DNA from: Deuterostichococcus epilithicus
Lineage: Eukaryota; Chlorophyta; Trebouxiophyceae; Prasiolales; Stichococcaceae
NCBI GenBank assembly: GCA_033439295.1
Contig: JAVTLE010000007.1
Location: forward strand, 496,001 to 560,000
Direction of reading: 5' to 3'
DNA length: 64,000 bases
Part shown: positions 34,831 through 45,738 of the stretch, piece after piece
How positions within the stretch are numbered: the stretch's first letter is position 1
Layout: every line of letters starts with the position of its first letter
Program-made: the position numbers and the translations under genes
Notes under the pieces: model-generated
What the model saw: only the letters and a program-made list of their open reading frames with translations
Database searches by the model: none
Told to the model about the DNA's origin: nothing

Positions 34831-35572
34831 GCCGCCGGGGGGGACGCCCAATGTGTCTGTGCCAGTGCAACTGCAAGCAGGACGCAAACAGCTTTGTGCC
34901 TGGGCGCTTGTATAGGAAGCAGCCGATTTCCTTACACGGCACCAGTCAGCGACGCCTCCAACTGCACGCTGCACCGAGTAGCCGGGCAATGCACGTCGGA
35001 TGATATTTCGAGCGCAGCCACACCTTCGTATAGTGTTTGCTACACTTATAAGATCTCAGCGCTGCCTCGATAGAACTGCAGCCGCCTGCAGAGGCATGTC
35101 GCTGCCGCAACGCCGCTGTCGGTGCACGCGGCATGCATCAAGATTGTCGGCAGCTCGCTGGAGAGAAGATAGCTGTCATGTTATGGTCACAGCATTTCAA
35201 GCTGGTATAGGCTCCAGTTGAAGCCCACGGCTTGCTGCTTGCTGGTCAAACTGCAGCGCGATCCAACACTGAAATGATTTTAAGATTGCTTCTGAGACTT
35301 GCTTGTGATCGCGGCCTCGCAGCAAAGCCGTCGACACACACTTCTGTTTGACATTGCCGGAGGTTGCACTATCATTGCAGCCAGTCCGGGGATGCATTTG
35401 GACTTGCATGTCGTGCCGCTGCAGGGTGTAAGCTATGGACCTTGCCAGCTGGCCTCCCTCACAACACGTTCGCGAATCTAGCCTCCGCACAAGCCTGATT
35501 TGATCAGCTCCCAGGTCCACCACGCACGGGAGTTCGGTTATCGACCGTGCTGGCAATGTTTATGTTTTGTTG
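34831..35572. other. Divergent intergenic region between PIG-C and GT61 (copy B)
   Basis: Homologous to 20441-21179. Presumably holds the GT61 promoter. No specific motif can be defended. Confidence 0.45.
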
Positions 35573-37396
35573 ATGTGTCAGATCACTCCCACTGCTTTCG
35601 CGTTGCTGCTGCTGTACACACTTTGGGTCTGCTCGGCTGCCGCTGATTCTCGACGGCACGATACTGATTTTACGCATCACCTGGTGTACTTTGGCATCGA
35701 GGACGTGGACTGGGTCCTCGGCTGTCCGGTCGCCAGCCACGCCTGTTTCTACTCCTTTGCGGCAGACATCGGTGGGTCACGATGCCATGCCTGGCTGTTC
35801 TTGCACGTAGTGCTGTGCCAAGACTGCAAGCTTGCCAAATCATGACCCGCCACCGTGACGGTGCAGCTGAGCCCGCCGGCGCAAGCCAGCGCCGCCACCC
35901 ACTAGACGCCTGCCACGCCGTCAGGCGCAATTGCAACAGGCATGGGGAGTGCATCAAGACGCGGGACTGGTGCATCGTGCGGCGCAATCTGCCAGCCTGG
36001 CTGCTGGCGGCATTTCCGAGCCGCTGGCCCGCAGAGGACCGGCCGGCCTACCTGTTTGGCCGCACCGACGGCCTGAACCCGACGCATGTCGCCAGCCTGC
36101 ACTTTCTGCCGCTCGTCAGATGGATGGACCAGGCGCACATTGCGCCAGGCCAGGCACACTCCATGCTCAATGCCAGCCTCGCCAAGCATCAGCGCCCCCT
36201 TCCCACCTGACATTCCTGAGTCTCTGCGACGGCGTCAGCGTGACCTGTGCATGCAGGATATCGGACTCTGCGCTTGCATCCAAGAGCCATACTGGGCGGG
36301 TCACCCATGCTCTCCTTCCTGGCTCACGCATCGCAGGTGCTCATGGTGTGGGACAATGTGCCCGATGCGGGGCCGGGTGCATATGGCCTGGGCCTGGCGT
36401 CTGCTCTGGGGGAGACCCGCTGGCTGCCGGACATCAGGGGCCCGATCGTCTTCAGGTGGGAGCCGGCCACCCGCCACGACCTGCCTGGCATTCTGTAAGC
36501 ACGCGTGTGCAAGGATGTGAGGACAGCTCGATTGTAGGTCCTCGACCTGCCACTGCCGGTTTGAGCAGGCGCATCCGGCTGGGCGAGTTTGGGGACCTTC
36601 GGTTTCCGTACCCCCTGGACCAGCACGCATCCAGCTTGCAGCCCGACGCGGCGTTCCAGCGGCTGGCGGGCCTCATGAAGCGGCACTACGGCCTCGCGCT
36701 GAGACCTGCGCAGCGCCCAAAGGTGGTCATCGCGCTGCGCCGGCACACCCGCATCCTGGCAAACGCGGCCGAGCTGGCAGCCCGGCTGCTGGAACTCGGC
36801 GTCCAAGCCTCCATCGCCGACTTTGCGGGCATGACGCTCGAGGAGCAGGCACGTTCCTTCGCAAACATATGACACACGGGCACCTGCATCTGAGGCTGGA
36901 TAGTGGGACCGTCCCGGGCCTATCCCCTGAGCAAACCTGGGCAGATGTGCAACAAATATCCAAAACCTTCTACGCAACGCAGGTGCGAACGGTACACGAC
37001 GCGGCGGTGCTGGTTTCGGTGCACGGCGCAGACTGCATGAACCTCATGTTCCTGCCGGAGCGCGGGTCGCTCGTGGAGGTGCTGCCGGCACACCACGGCT
37101 ACGGCGTCCCCTGCGTGCTGCGCAAGGGCGACTACTACAACCTAGCCCGGCTGCTTGGCAAGCAGTACACGGAGTTCGTCAGCACGTCCAACAGCACCAT
37201 CCTGCGGGACTCGGGCAGGCAGCTGGCTCACTGGAACCACGTGAACTTCATCGGCGAGGTGACAGTGGACGTGGACGCAATTCTGCCGGTCATCACTTCT
37301 GCGGCGCTGCTGGCGTGCAGCGGCTGCGCCGATCTTGAAAACCACACCAGGAGACAATTGAAGCAGGATTCTGAGGTCAACCGTTCCTTGAACTGA
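35573..37396 (+). CDS. GT61-family glycosyltransferase (DUF563), surviving copy
   Basis: Golgi-type transferase of the family that includes plant beta-1,2-xylosyltransferase and animal EOGT. Exon 1 (35573-35771) starts at ATG with a signal/anchor (ALLLLYTLWVCSAA). Exon 2 starts at 35906, in phase, and is cysteine-rich (CNRHGEC, RDWCIVRR). Later exons encode QVLMVWDNVPDAGPGAYG (about 36330-36497), IRLGEFGDLRFPYPLDQH through LLELGVQASIADFAGMTLEEQ (about 36570-36849) and, from about 36983, VRTVHDAAVLVSVHGADCMNLMFLP. The last matches the GT61 signature VHGAxLTNxLFMP. It ends at TGA 37394-37396. The LEEQ/VRTV join needs a GC donor (CAG|GCACGT). The join between exon 2 and 36330 is unresolved: copy A has CAG|GTGAAT there but this copy has CAGATGGAT. 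Sugar and acceptor are unknown. Confidence 0.82.
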
Positions 37397-37862
37397 AGCA
37401 GTACGTTACCTACGTATGCAAGGCCTACCATGCTCAGTTTGTTCTGTTGGTTCCAGTCCTTGTGCGCAAACTTGCTGATTTATACCTATTCCGCTTGTGT
37501 GGGTCTGGCAAAAGGCCACGGAGGATCCACCGTCGAGCCCTAAATTGCTGTTGGGGGAGGGAAACACCTCTGGTGCACCTCTGGCAGGATAGCTGTACAA
37601 TGCAGACAGGAATTGAGTGTACGGCATTTCGTTCTTAGGGCATTGATTCAGTGGCGACGTTCCCCATGCAGTACGTCCCATGTCCAGTTCACCATCAGGT
37701 GAGCTGGCGGAGTCTTGCTCAGTTGTCCTGACTACATCGCGAGTCTCTGCAAGTGCAAGCGTTATGTAAAATTTTCCTTCCGAGACTATGCACATCCAAA
37801 AAGAGTGCTCCCACTTCTGCGCCTCCGGTGCACGCTGTCATCTGCTCATGTCGATGTGGCCA
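37397..37862. other. Convergent intergenic region, nothing recognised
   Basis: About 470 bases between the 3' ends of GT61 and the small mitochondrial gene. It probably contains both 3' UTRs. Confidence 0.5.
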
Positions 37863-38381
37863 TCAACCCATTCGCTTGGACTGCGTCCAGTGCACCGCCC
37901 ACGCGGGGATGGCCACACCGGCGCCAACGAGTCCTATCGTGCCGAGAGCAAATTTGAGCTTTCGCGATTTCATGCTCGTAATATCATACATATGTTCGGC
38001 GTGTATGTAGTCGTCGTAGCCCTGCGATGGGCCAAGCCTTAACGTCAGCTCATGCGCAACAGTGTGGAACGTGCAGCAGCAAAGTCAAGGGCCATCTGCA
38101 AAGTCGGGGAGGTGGCGCACTGAGGACGCACTGGCATGTGAGTCAGACACGTGCAGGTGTCACTGGCACTTGGCAGCCCGCATGCAGGCTTCACGAAGCT
38201 GGATGCGGGGGGCGCGCAAGCCCCAGATGAGGCCATGCAGGGGGTGCCGCTCCGATGCAGCGTTGCTCACCCCGGTGGAGTGACCGTGGCCACCAGCACG
38301 AGCGCTGCTGGTATGCACGGAGCGCGCTGCCTTCGGGGCCTGTGACAGGGCCCTCCGCACAGCGCTCAATGCTGCGGACAT
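37863..38381 (-). CDS. Small mitochondrial inner-membrane protein, COX7c-like
   Basis: Two exons, 38381-38271 (37 aa) and 38021-37863 (52 aa plus stop), join in phase 0 to give 89 aa. The N-terminus (MSAALSAVRRALSQAPKAARSVHTSS) is a typical mitochondrial presequence, rich in R, A and S without acids. The mature part has HAEHMYDITSMKSRKLKFAL followed by one membrane span (GTIGLVGAGVAIPAWAVHW) and a short basic tail. Size, single span and the glycine/proline-containing helix recall plant subunits of cytochrome c oxidase such as COX7c-like proteins. The subunit assignment is tentative, the mitochondrial call fairly safe. It is transcribed divergently from UTP15. Confidence 0.65.
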
Positions 38382-38829
38382 GTTGCCGAGGTTACAGTTA
38401 CAAAGCCTGCGCGTCTGCTAGTGCAGGCACGACCACTGCTTGAGCGCTGTGATCCTCGAACGAACACGGCCTAGCTGTCGGGTCCATACAAACTTCTGTT
38501 GTGCCGAAGCCTCAAGGGCTGAACGCTGAAGGCAAAACTCAGCCAGTGTTAAAACCTAACAGCACGTGCACTGTCTGACAGCCAGCCCCCAGCCGACAGG
38601 CTCACATGGCAACGCCTCATGCCTCCTCATCGACTCAAGTCCTGACGCGATAAAGTTTGCTGCTATCTCAAAAATGCTGGAGCCGACACGACGCCGCGCG
38701 CATCAGAAAGTTGCACAAATCAGCATCGCTGCCAACTTCGGCACGTCAAATCAGCAGCAGAGCTTACGGCGGCTGCATCATGGGTAGGGTAGGGGGCCCT
38801 TAAGACGTATACTATCCGAACACCGAGGC
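38382..38829. promoter_or_regulatory. Divergent intergenic region upstream of UTP15 and the COX7c-like gene
   Basis: A 448-base spacer between two divergent start codons, so a shared or adjacent promoter pair is expected. No TATA box or named motif can be supported. Confidence 0.4.
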
Positions 38830-41800
38830 ATGGAGATACAGACTGGGGAGTACCAGAAGCTTGCCATCAGGCAGTATCCGCAGCGCACGCTCCGTGAGAC
38901 AGCAGAGGGACGGTACTGGAAGCAATTTCGCGGCACAAAAACCCTGCAACAGGTCAGTGCAAATGTGTGGATGCATGCGACCAGGTGAGCTTTATAGTGC
39001 TGTGTGCTTCAGCTCAGCGCCGTAACCAATGATCATGCATGCTTGGTGCCGCAGGTTGGCGGCGTGACATACATTGACTTTGCCAGCGTGTACCCCTACA
39101 ACTACGCAGCCACCAGCTCCACCCGGGTGCGTGGCCCCGAATCCACAGATTCGTGTGGCCATATGCTGCGGCGCATCATGACGATTAGCTGCTCGATGCG
39201 GCACCCAGCAGCTGCTGACAGACACAGTATGAGACCCTGATGAACTCCACTGAATGCTGCACCAGGTGCTGCTGTACAACGGGCGAACGCAGCAGCTTGA
39301 GCGGCAGATCACACGCTTCAAGGACATCGCCTACTCGGGCTGCTACCGAATCGATGGCCGCTTGGTGGTCGCGGGTGGCGAGACCGGTGTCGTGCAAGTC
39401 TTCGACACCGCCAGCCGCAACGTGCTGCGCCAGCTCAAGGGGCACCAGCGCCCGGTGCACGTCGCACGCTTTGCCGCAGACAAGCTGCACGTGCTCTCGG
39501 GCGGTGATGATGCGACGGTGAGTGTCAGCAAGCTTAGCTTGCTCGGCAGACACATTCACACAGGGAAGCGCTTGGCACAGACGGCTTTACGCGCCTTCGA
39601 TGCAATGACGCGGTCCTGGTAGACGAAATATATGCAGGCACAGCACGCATCAGTGCTACAGGATGCACGCTGCCGGCTGCAAGCCTCATGCTGATTGTGC
39701 CTGTGATGCTGCAGGTGCGGTGGTGGGACGTCACCCAGGGGCAGCAGATCAGCCGGCTCAAGGGCCACACAGACTACGTGCGGGCTGCGGGCATGCACCC
39801 CCTCGACGGCAACACCTGGGCCACAGGTGAACGCCCAGAGCAAGCTAGATCGTCTGCCAAGCCAAGCACAGTGTAGGACAGCATTACATGGAGCAGGCAC
39901 GCCAGCAGGCAGCCGTGCATTGGAACCAGACAGCACTAAGAGGTTGCGAACAGCGTACTTCTGTTGTGACATCGTAGGTGGCTATGAGCACATCTGCAAG
40001 GTGTGGGACGTGCGGTCAAAGGCGGCAACCATGACGCTGGACCATGGGGCGCCGATCGAGGCGATGTCATACTTCCCCTCGGGTGAGCTCGCCCGCCAGT
40101 GCTGGGCAAGTTGCATCATGCTGCACGTCATCTGCTGCTTGCTCGCTTGCAGTTGGATGCCGCTGGTGTGAGGACTCTCGTGAATTGCTGAGCAGCCCTT
40201 GCCATGGGAGAAGGCTGCCGCCGCTGCTGCTGACTGCGCCGCTCACCCCGCCGAGACAGGCACGATGGCGGTCACGGCGGGCGGCACCAGCCTGTGCGTC
40301 TGGGACATGCTGGCGGGCGGGCGCCTGCTGGCGCGGCTGTCCAACCACCAGAAGACGGTGACGTGCGTTGCGGTGTCGCCGCTCGCCGGCCCCGCCTCGG
40401 ACGCCGCTCCACGCCTGCTGGCGGGCTCCCTGGACGGCCACCTCAAAATCTACGAGCTGGACGGCTTCAAGGTGGGTGCGGCATGCATCACTTGTGACCC
40501 TTCGTTTGTTTGGGTCGTGCAGGGGGTGTGCACACGCGGCATGCTGTCACGGCCGGCGCATGCGCAAGGTGTGGCAAGAGGGCGGTGTTAGGGTTCAGGG
40601 TAGCAACAGCGGCTTGGGCATTACAGCAGGAGGCGCGCTTGCACAACTCCCGCCAGTCAGCCCCCGACCTTGACGATGCAGCACAACACCCGGCTGCGCG
40701 AGACAAGGCTTCAAGGGTGCACCAAAACGAGTCTCGGGCGCACAGGTCACGCACGCCATCCGGTACCCGGCGCCAATCCTCAGCATGGGCATTTCGCCAG
40801 ACTGCTCCACGCTGGCAGTGGGCATGGCCAACGGGCTGCTGTCGGTCAAACGGCACGCAAAGCCGCCACCGGCGCCGGAGTTGGCAGGTGTGGCGAGCTA
40901 TCCCTCAGTGCTACATAGGCGCACCATTCAGTGCATCTTTGTGCTGACGTTGTGACACCGATGTGTCCCCATCTGCTAGACATGCGTGCACGGTCAAGCA
41001 CGGCATTCTATGGCTTTTGCATGCAGGTCAGCCGCCGTACAGGGTCAATAAGCCGCACTTTAGCGATCATCAACTTGAATTTTTCGTGAAATGAACAAAA
41101 CAAATATTTTCGAGGCAATTTGCCTTCGCCTGCAGGCCTGCCGCCGCGCAGGGTCAAGTACAAGCCCCGCCTGACGGCGGCCAGCTACCGCTACTTCCTG
41201 CGCGGCGCTAACGAGCGGGCGGCAGCGGACGACTTCCGGGTGGCCGCCCGCCGACGCGCCCGCCTGGCGCCCTTCGACCGCGCGCTGCGCCAGTTCAGGT
41301 GCTGCGCCGCTGCAGTCTACATCCTCGTGAGCCGCCTCGTGAGCCGCTATGAGGCAACGCCGGACTGAGCACCAGCCTCGGCCGTGGCTCAGTCCACCCT
41401 CCCAAGATCCCAAGGAGGCAGCGCTCTATAAGCACTCGGCTTGCAGCCGAGTGACGTGGAATTTGCGTCTGTCCATCTCTCTCCTTCACAAGGTGTCGGA
41501 ACGTGCTGAACTCAGATTGGAAATATAGATTTCATCTTATATCTGCGTTGCTACAGGTATTGAATGGGGCTCAACGCAGCGCTGGCTCTCTTGATCCACT
41601 TCAAATTTTGTAGCTCGTCATTCCAGCTGTGAGACCCCATTTTGCTGTGTTCTGCGGCTGGAGGTATCGGGAGGCGCTGGACGCGGCGCTGGCACGGGGC
41701 CGACCGGAGGTGGTGGCCAGCGTCCTGGGGGAGCTGTCCGTCCGCGGCGGCCTTGACGGCGCCCTTGGTGCGTGTACGTTCCGCCGCGGCCAGATTCTCG

Positions 41801-42447
41801 GCCGTCATCCTTTGTCTGCTCGGCAAAGCTGGATTTTCTGACACGCTGTGTGTTTGTGTGTAGCCCACCTTTCGGTCATGTCCGTTCAGCACTAGCTGAG
41901 CACCTCTGCTGCATGGTGGCAGGCAACCGCAATGCGGCGTCGCTGGAGCAGCTGCTGCGGCATGTGTGGCGGCGCATTGCGGACCCTCGGCACTCACGGC
42001 AGATGGCGGCGGTCGCCCATAGGCTGCTGGACATCTATGGCGGCGTGGTAAGTTGACATAGCTTCGCATCAGCACAATACTTTGCAATTCGAATGGCACA
42101 TGAAGCTCTGCTTCCCCTTGCGAACAACCCTTGCCAATGCAGCACTGCCAGGGGCTCGCTTTGGCTGCATCGAGGTCCAGGTGCATACAGCGCTTGCAGC
42201 TCCAGACGGGAATGATATGAGAGGAGGAGCAGGTGACGTTTTAACTATACGATGCTGCCGTGCTTTCCTGATGCCTGAAAGTGTGCCTCTGCAGCTGCAC
42301 TCGGCGCCGGCGCTCAGCGAGTTGGCCGCCAAGCTGTCACAGGAGCTCATGGCCGAGCTCAAGACGCAGACGCAGCTGCAGCGGCTACAGGGCATGCTGG
42401 AGCCGATCATCTCGTCGTCAGTCGGCCGCACCGTAGTTGCCTCATGA
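38830..42447 (+). CDS. UTP15: UTP15, U3 small nucleolar RNA-associated WD40 protein
   Basis: Nucleolar t-UTP component of the small-subunit processome, needed for pre-rRNA transcription and 18S maturation. Eleven exons join in phase: 38830-38952, 39055-39126, 39266-39517, 39715-39826, 39978-40082, 40260-40471, 40746-40887, 41136-41298, 41664-41767, 41923-42047 and 42295-42447, totalling 520 aa against 518 in human. WD40 repeats run from exon 2 to exon 7: VYPYNYAATSSTR, SRFKD-like TRFKDIAYSG, GHQRPVHVARFAADKLHVLSG, KGHTDYVRAAG, ATGGYEHICKVWDVRS, CVWDMLAGGRLLARLSNHQKT and LLAGSLDGHLKIYELD. The UTP15 C-terminal domain begins at PRRVKYKPRLTAASYRYFLRG and ends with LMAELKTQTQLQRLQGML. No frame break is seen. 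A decayed copy of the exon 8 start lies in the preceding intron. Confidence 0.95.
41025..41172 (+). repeat. Duplicated acceptor and exon-8 start in UTP15
   Basis: GCAGGTCAGCCGCCGTACAGGGTCAATAAGCCGCAC at about 41025-41060 is a decayed copy of the true exon start GCAGGCCTGCCGCCGCGCAG at 41132 onward. The copy would read into a stop (AATAAG region), so it is presumably ignored or suppressed by splicing. Confidence 0.65.
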
Positions 42448-42850
42448 GGGCAGATGGCACCGCCATAGCTCAGAGGGGGTCTTGGCCGCCGCTGAGCGGC
42501 ATCATGGACTGAAGCGCGACAAGTCTCACCAAATAAAGGCGCAGCTCATGAATTTCGTGTTTTCAAGGTGTCCAATCGCGGTTCAGGCAGGATCTACCTA
42601 GCATGATGCAGCTGTTTTCCCCAGGTTTTCCCGTTCAGGTTTCGACTTTCAAAAGGCTGGCGCGGCAGCTCCGACACCTTGATGACTAATCAGCCCTGCT
42701 TAACCAGGTCGTGGTCGCTTGCTGTATGCATACTCGTTTGGCCGTGTGCATGTAGACCCGAACCAACTGAATTGCTGCGTACGCATACATACCTCTGTCG
42801 ACCCGCCGCTCGCCTGGCGAACCAGCTGTCCTTCCGGTGCATCCCTAGCG
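42448..42850. other. Intergenic region, nothing recognised
   Basis: About 400 bases between UTP15 and the coiled-coil gene, containing the UTP15 3' UTR and presumably the next promoter. Confidence 0.45.
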
Positions 42851-43798
42851 ATGGCAGCGTACAACAGCAAGAGCACAGCAGAAACCTCGGCACAGACTTC
42901 GCCCCGGCACCCTAGTGAGCCTTTGGTCGGATTCAGGCTCACTTCTCGTGTCATAAGCTGCCACCTACAACTAACACGTGAATGGTCGATTTGCAGGCCC
43001 TGCAGATGCCCTTGGGCTCGCGGTTTCGGCAGTGGTGGCAGGAGCGGGCCTCGTGGCATACAAGCTGCTCATCAGGCTCCGATGGCACCGGCACCAACTC
43101 ACCGTTCGCACAGGTATCTGCGTATAGGCTTGTTCCTGGCACCGCCGAACAGCTCAAAGCGCAACATGAACGAGTGTTCAATCGTCGTCCTCTGGATGCT
43201 TTTGCAGAGCAATTAAACCGTGTCAACAAGGACCTGAACAGCACTAATACAGAGCTGCTCAAAACAAGGCAAGCCCACCCTGCCTTCCGAACGCTGCTTC
43301 CCTGTCTGACCGCCTGCGCCAGGATGATAACAAATGCATGGCAGCTGTGCAGGTCCGCGTTGGAAAGCAAGGTGGAGGACTTGCACGTGGTCATCACCAA
43401 GCTCGAACAGACCAGGTGAGTGTGGCCACTTGTCATGTCGTTCGCCGCTAGTGCTTGCCGCAGGTCGGCAATTTGCTCCGGTATGATATCAATTACACTT
43501 TTATTCTAACAGCTCACACGTATGTCGCAGGGGGGAGCTCGGAACCCGGACTTCCGAGAATCAGATCATGAAGCACGAGCTGCAGACGGCGAAGCGGTGC
43601 GCTAATGCCAACTGTATGTGTGGAGCATCTGCAGCGATGGTCGCACTCCTGGAATTTCGCATAGGTTGCCTGCTGACATATCATATTGTCCGTCCCTCTC
43701 GCTACTGCAGGCAGCTTGCCAGCATGCAGCAGCAGCTGGAGCGAACCAAACTGGAGCTGCGGTCGTCACAGAGCAATGGCATGTGGGGTGAAGATTGA
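42851..43798 (+). CDS. Single-pass membrane protein with cytosolic or lumenal coiled coil
   Basis: Unrecognised. Six exons join in phase: 42851-42914, 42997-43113, 43208-43268, 43353-43415, 43531-43596 and 43711-43798, giving about 152 aa. The N-terminal 22 residues are Ser/Thr/Pro-rich (MAAYNSKSTAETSAQTSPRH). Then comes one membrane span (LGLAVSAVVAGAGLVAYKLL) followed by basic residues (IRLRWHRH), and about 95 residues of continuous heptad-like helix (EQLNRVNKDLNSTNTELLKTR onward to QLASMQQQLERTKLELRSS). Small symmetrical exons of about 60-66 bases encode three heptads each. The third exon uses a GC donor (AAG|GCAAGC). By the positive-inside rule the coiled coil probably faces the cytosol, as in tethers or organelle-contact proteins. 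Function unknown. Confidence 0.75.
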
Positions 43799-44473
43799 AT
43801 GATTCTAGCAGTGCCTATCGCACCAGCCACCAGGTACCCGCCGTAGGGCTGCAAGTTGTCTTGGCATCGACGCCAAGCCCCAGATGTCTGGGGCGCACAC
43901 TGTGCCTCAAATGCTCCCCCGCACGGGAACAAAGGCGCAGCTGCCGCCAGCTTCGGAATTGCATGGTCGTCCTACTTTCTGTACCTACCATGGCCCTCGA
44001 ACTGATGATCAAACCTGCAAGAACTGGTGAGTCACGGCTGATGCTGTGCCATGGAACGGAACAATTGAGCGTCTCAGCAGAACTTTCGCGTTTAGAAACG
44101 GGTTTCCGATTCCAATTTTGATTTTGAGTTGTGTTGTCAATGTCCTACACCGGGGTGCAACATATCTACCCACATGTTCTGCAGGGCTGGCTGGTTGTAC
44201 CGACAGCCGATGCAGCCTGATCTCACGCTTGACTGTCCGGATTCAACTGCACGAGTTCGTTTGAAGCTCCCTCATGATAGCAAGCAACATCAAAAGGCCA
44301 ACAGATTTCTGCCTGCACAGCGCTGCACCGCTCTGATGAATGTTTGACATGCTGCCAAGAAGAATATAAACACATGACTCCGCTCGTTGGTGCTCCACGC
44401 AGAGGATTCTGCAGATGGGTCATCAAATACCACACACCCGCACATCGCACGTACGCTCCTGCCTGCCGCTCTC
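43799..44473. other. Convergent intergenic region, nothing recognised
   Basis: About 675 bases between two convergent genes. No supportable exon or repeat. Confidence 0.5.
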
Positions 44474-45738
44474 TCAAACCTGCCACAGAATGTCTAGCAG
44501 CAGCTTGCTAGTTGGACCCTTGTCCCCCAGCCTGCAGATGGCCATTGCAGACAGCTTCGTGCAGCCGCCCTCGGGCTTCAGCTGCACCGCGCCAATAAGT
44601 GTCTGCCGCTGCGGCTGCACATTGAGGCTGAGCTTCTGCCCCACGCCTGGCCTGCCGAGGCACACACACAAATGCAGCCTAAAAAGCGCACAAGATGAAA
44701 AACTTGACGCATTCCGATGGTCAGCCAACTCGTGAGAGAGTGCAGGGCACCGTTGAGATTGCAAGCCCCATGCATCAGATTGCCATCCTGCACATTCCCA
44801 CCTGCTCTTCAGCTGCAGTGCGGGGCCGGCCTCCGGGCTGTAGGCCGCCGCCACAGAGTGCAGCAGGGCATCATGCAGCTTGATTCGCGCCGTCAGCGCA
44901 GGCCCCTGGCGGCTGTCCCAGGCGGCCTTGAGCTTGCGCTCGCGGCCGGCGCCGGCGTACAGGGTCTGCGCCGCCGCACTGTGGCGGGCCAAGCAGTCGT
45001 GGCCCAGCTGCGTGCGGCTACTGAGGATGGCACCGACGTCGTTCGAACGCAGCACACGGCGCTGGTCAGACTGCAAAGGTCAGGGAATCAAGGAGTCAGA
45101 TCGGCGATTCTATGGTGTTTCGTCTAGCGGCGTCGGCCTGAGCAGCAACCTGCCAGCATCACGGCGGGCTTGCTGCGTTGCTTGAGGCTGATTGCCGAGT
45201 GACCGCCATAGAGGCGGCGTCGAGTATGAACTCATGTGAGCAAAATGCTCTGCGACCTATGGCTAACAGAAATGATCGCTTGCATTTCCTGGGTAGTTCC
45301 ACCTTTATTGCTGGGGTGGGGATCATGTAGAGCTTCCCTGCCGGCACTGCCTGAGCAATTGTGAGGCTGCCCCGCTTCAGCTCAAAGACAGCGTCCTGCA
45401 GTGTCAGCCCAGTATCAGCAACTAGCTTTATCCCGCTTTTGCTAGCACCAGATCGATCCGCCGGTTCTGGTTGATCACATTTGCATTGCGGCAGAATGAA
45501 CAAATGTTGGACTCGTGCACTGAAATTTTATAACGTGACCAGATTCGTGACGCCATGATACCTGGCTGGGGTGGCCGAGGCGGGCTGACCAGCGTTTGCC
45601 AATGACTCCTAGGCTGACTGAACTCAGATCGTTCTGCGAGCTGGCCTCGATCTTCAGGTCTGGCCTAACTTGCAGCACTGCAATCGTGCGGGCTTTGTGG
45701 CCCTCACATACAGATCTGACCGATCGAAGCTCTGGCAT
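44474..45738 (-). CDS. Unrecognised strand-rich protein, possibly an outer-envelope beta-barrel
   Basis: Four exons join in phase: 45738-45562 (59 aa), 45395-45303 (31 aa), 45070-44802 and 44651-44474, totalling 238 aa with a stop at 44474. No signal peptide, membrane helix or catalytic motif is visible. The sequence alternates polar and hydrophobic residues in short segments, for example TIAVLQVRPDLKIEASS, SVSLGVIGKRWSARLG, ALTARIKLHDALLHSVAAAY and QKLSLNVQPQRQTLIGAVQL. This is the look of an antiparallel beta-barrel, reminiscent of chloroplast outer-envelope pore proteins, but I cannot match a named family. The ATG at 45738 is preceded by no other obvious exon. It shares a divergent 5' region with the DUF1365 gene. 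Confidence 0.6.

Larger units (their letters stand above)
32215..36200. repeat. Segmental duplication, copy B (PIG-C / GT61 block)
   Basis: Direct copy of 18270-21800 with the same gene order and orientation. Coding exons are highly similar, while introns and intergenic DNA have many small indels. Confidence 0.85.
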
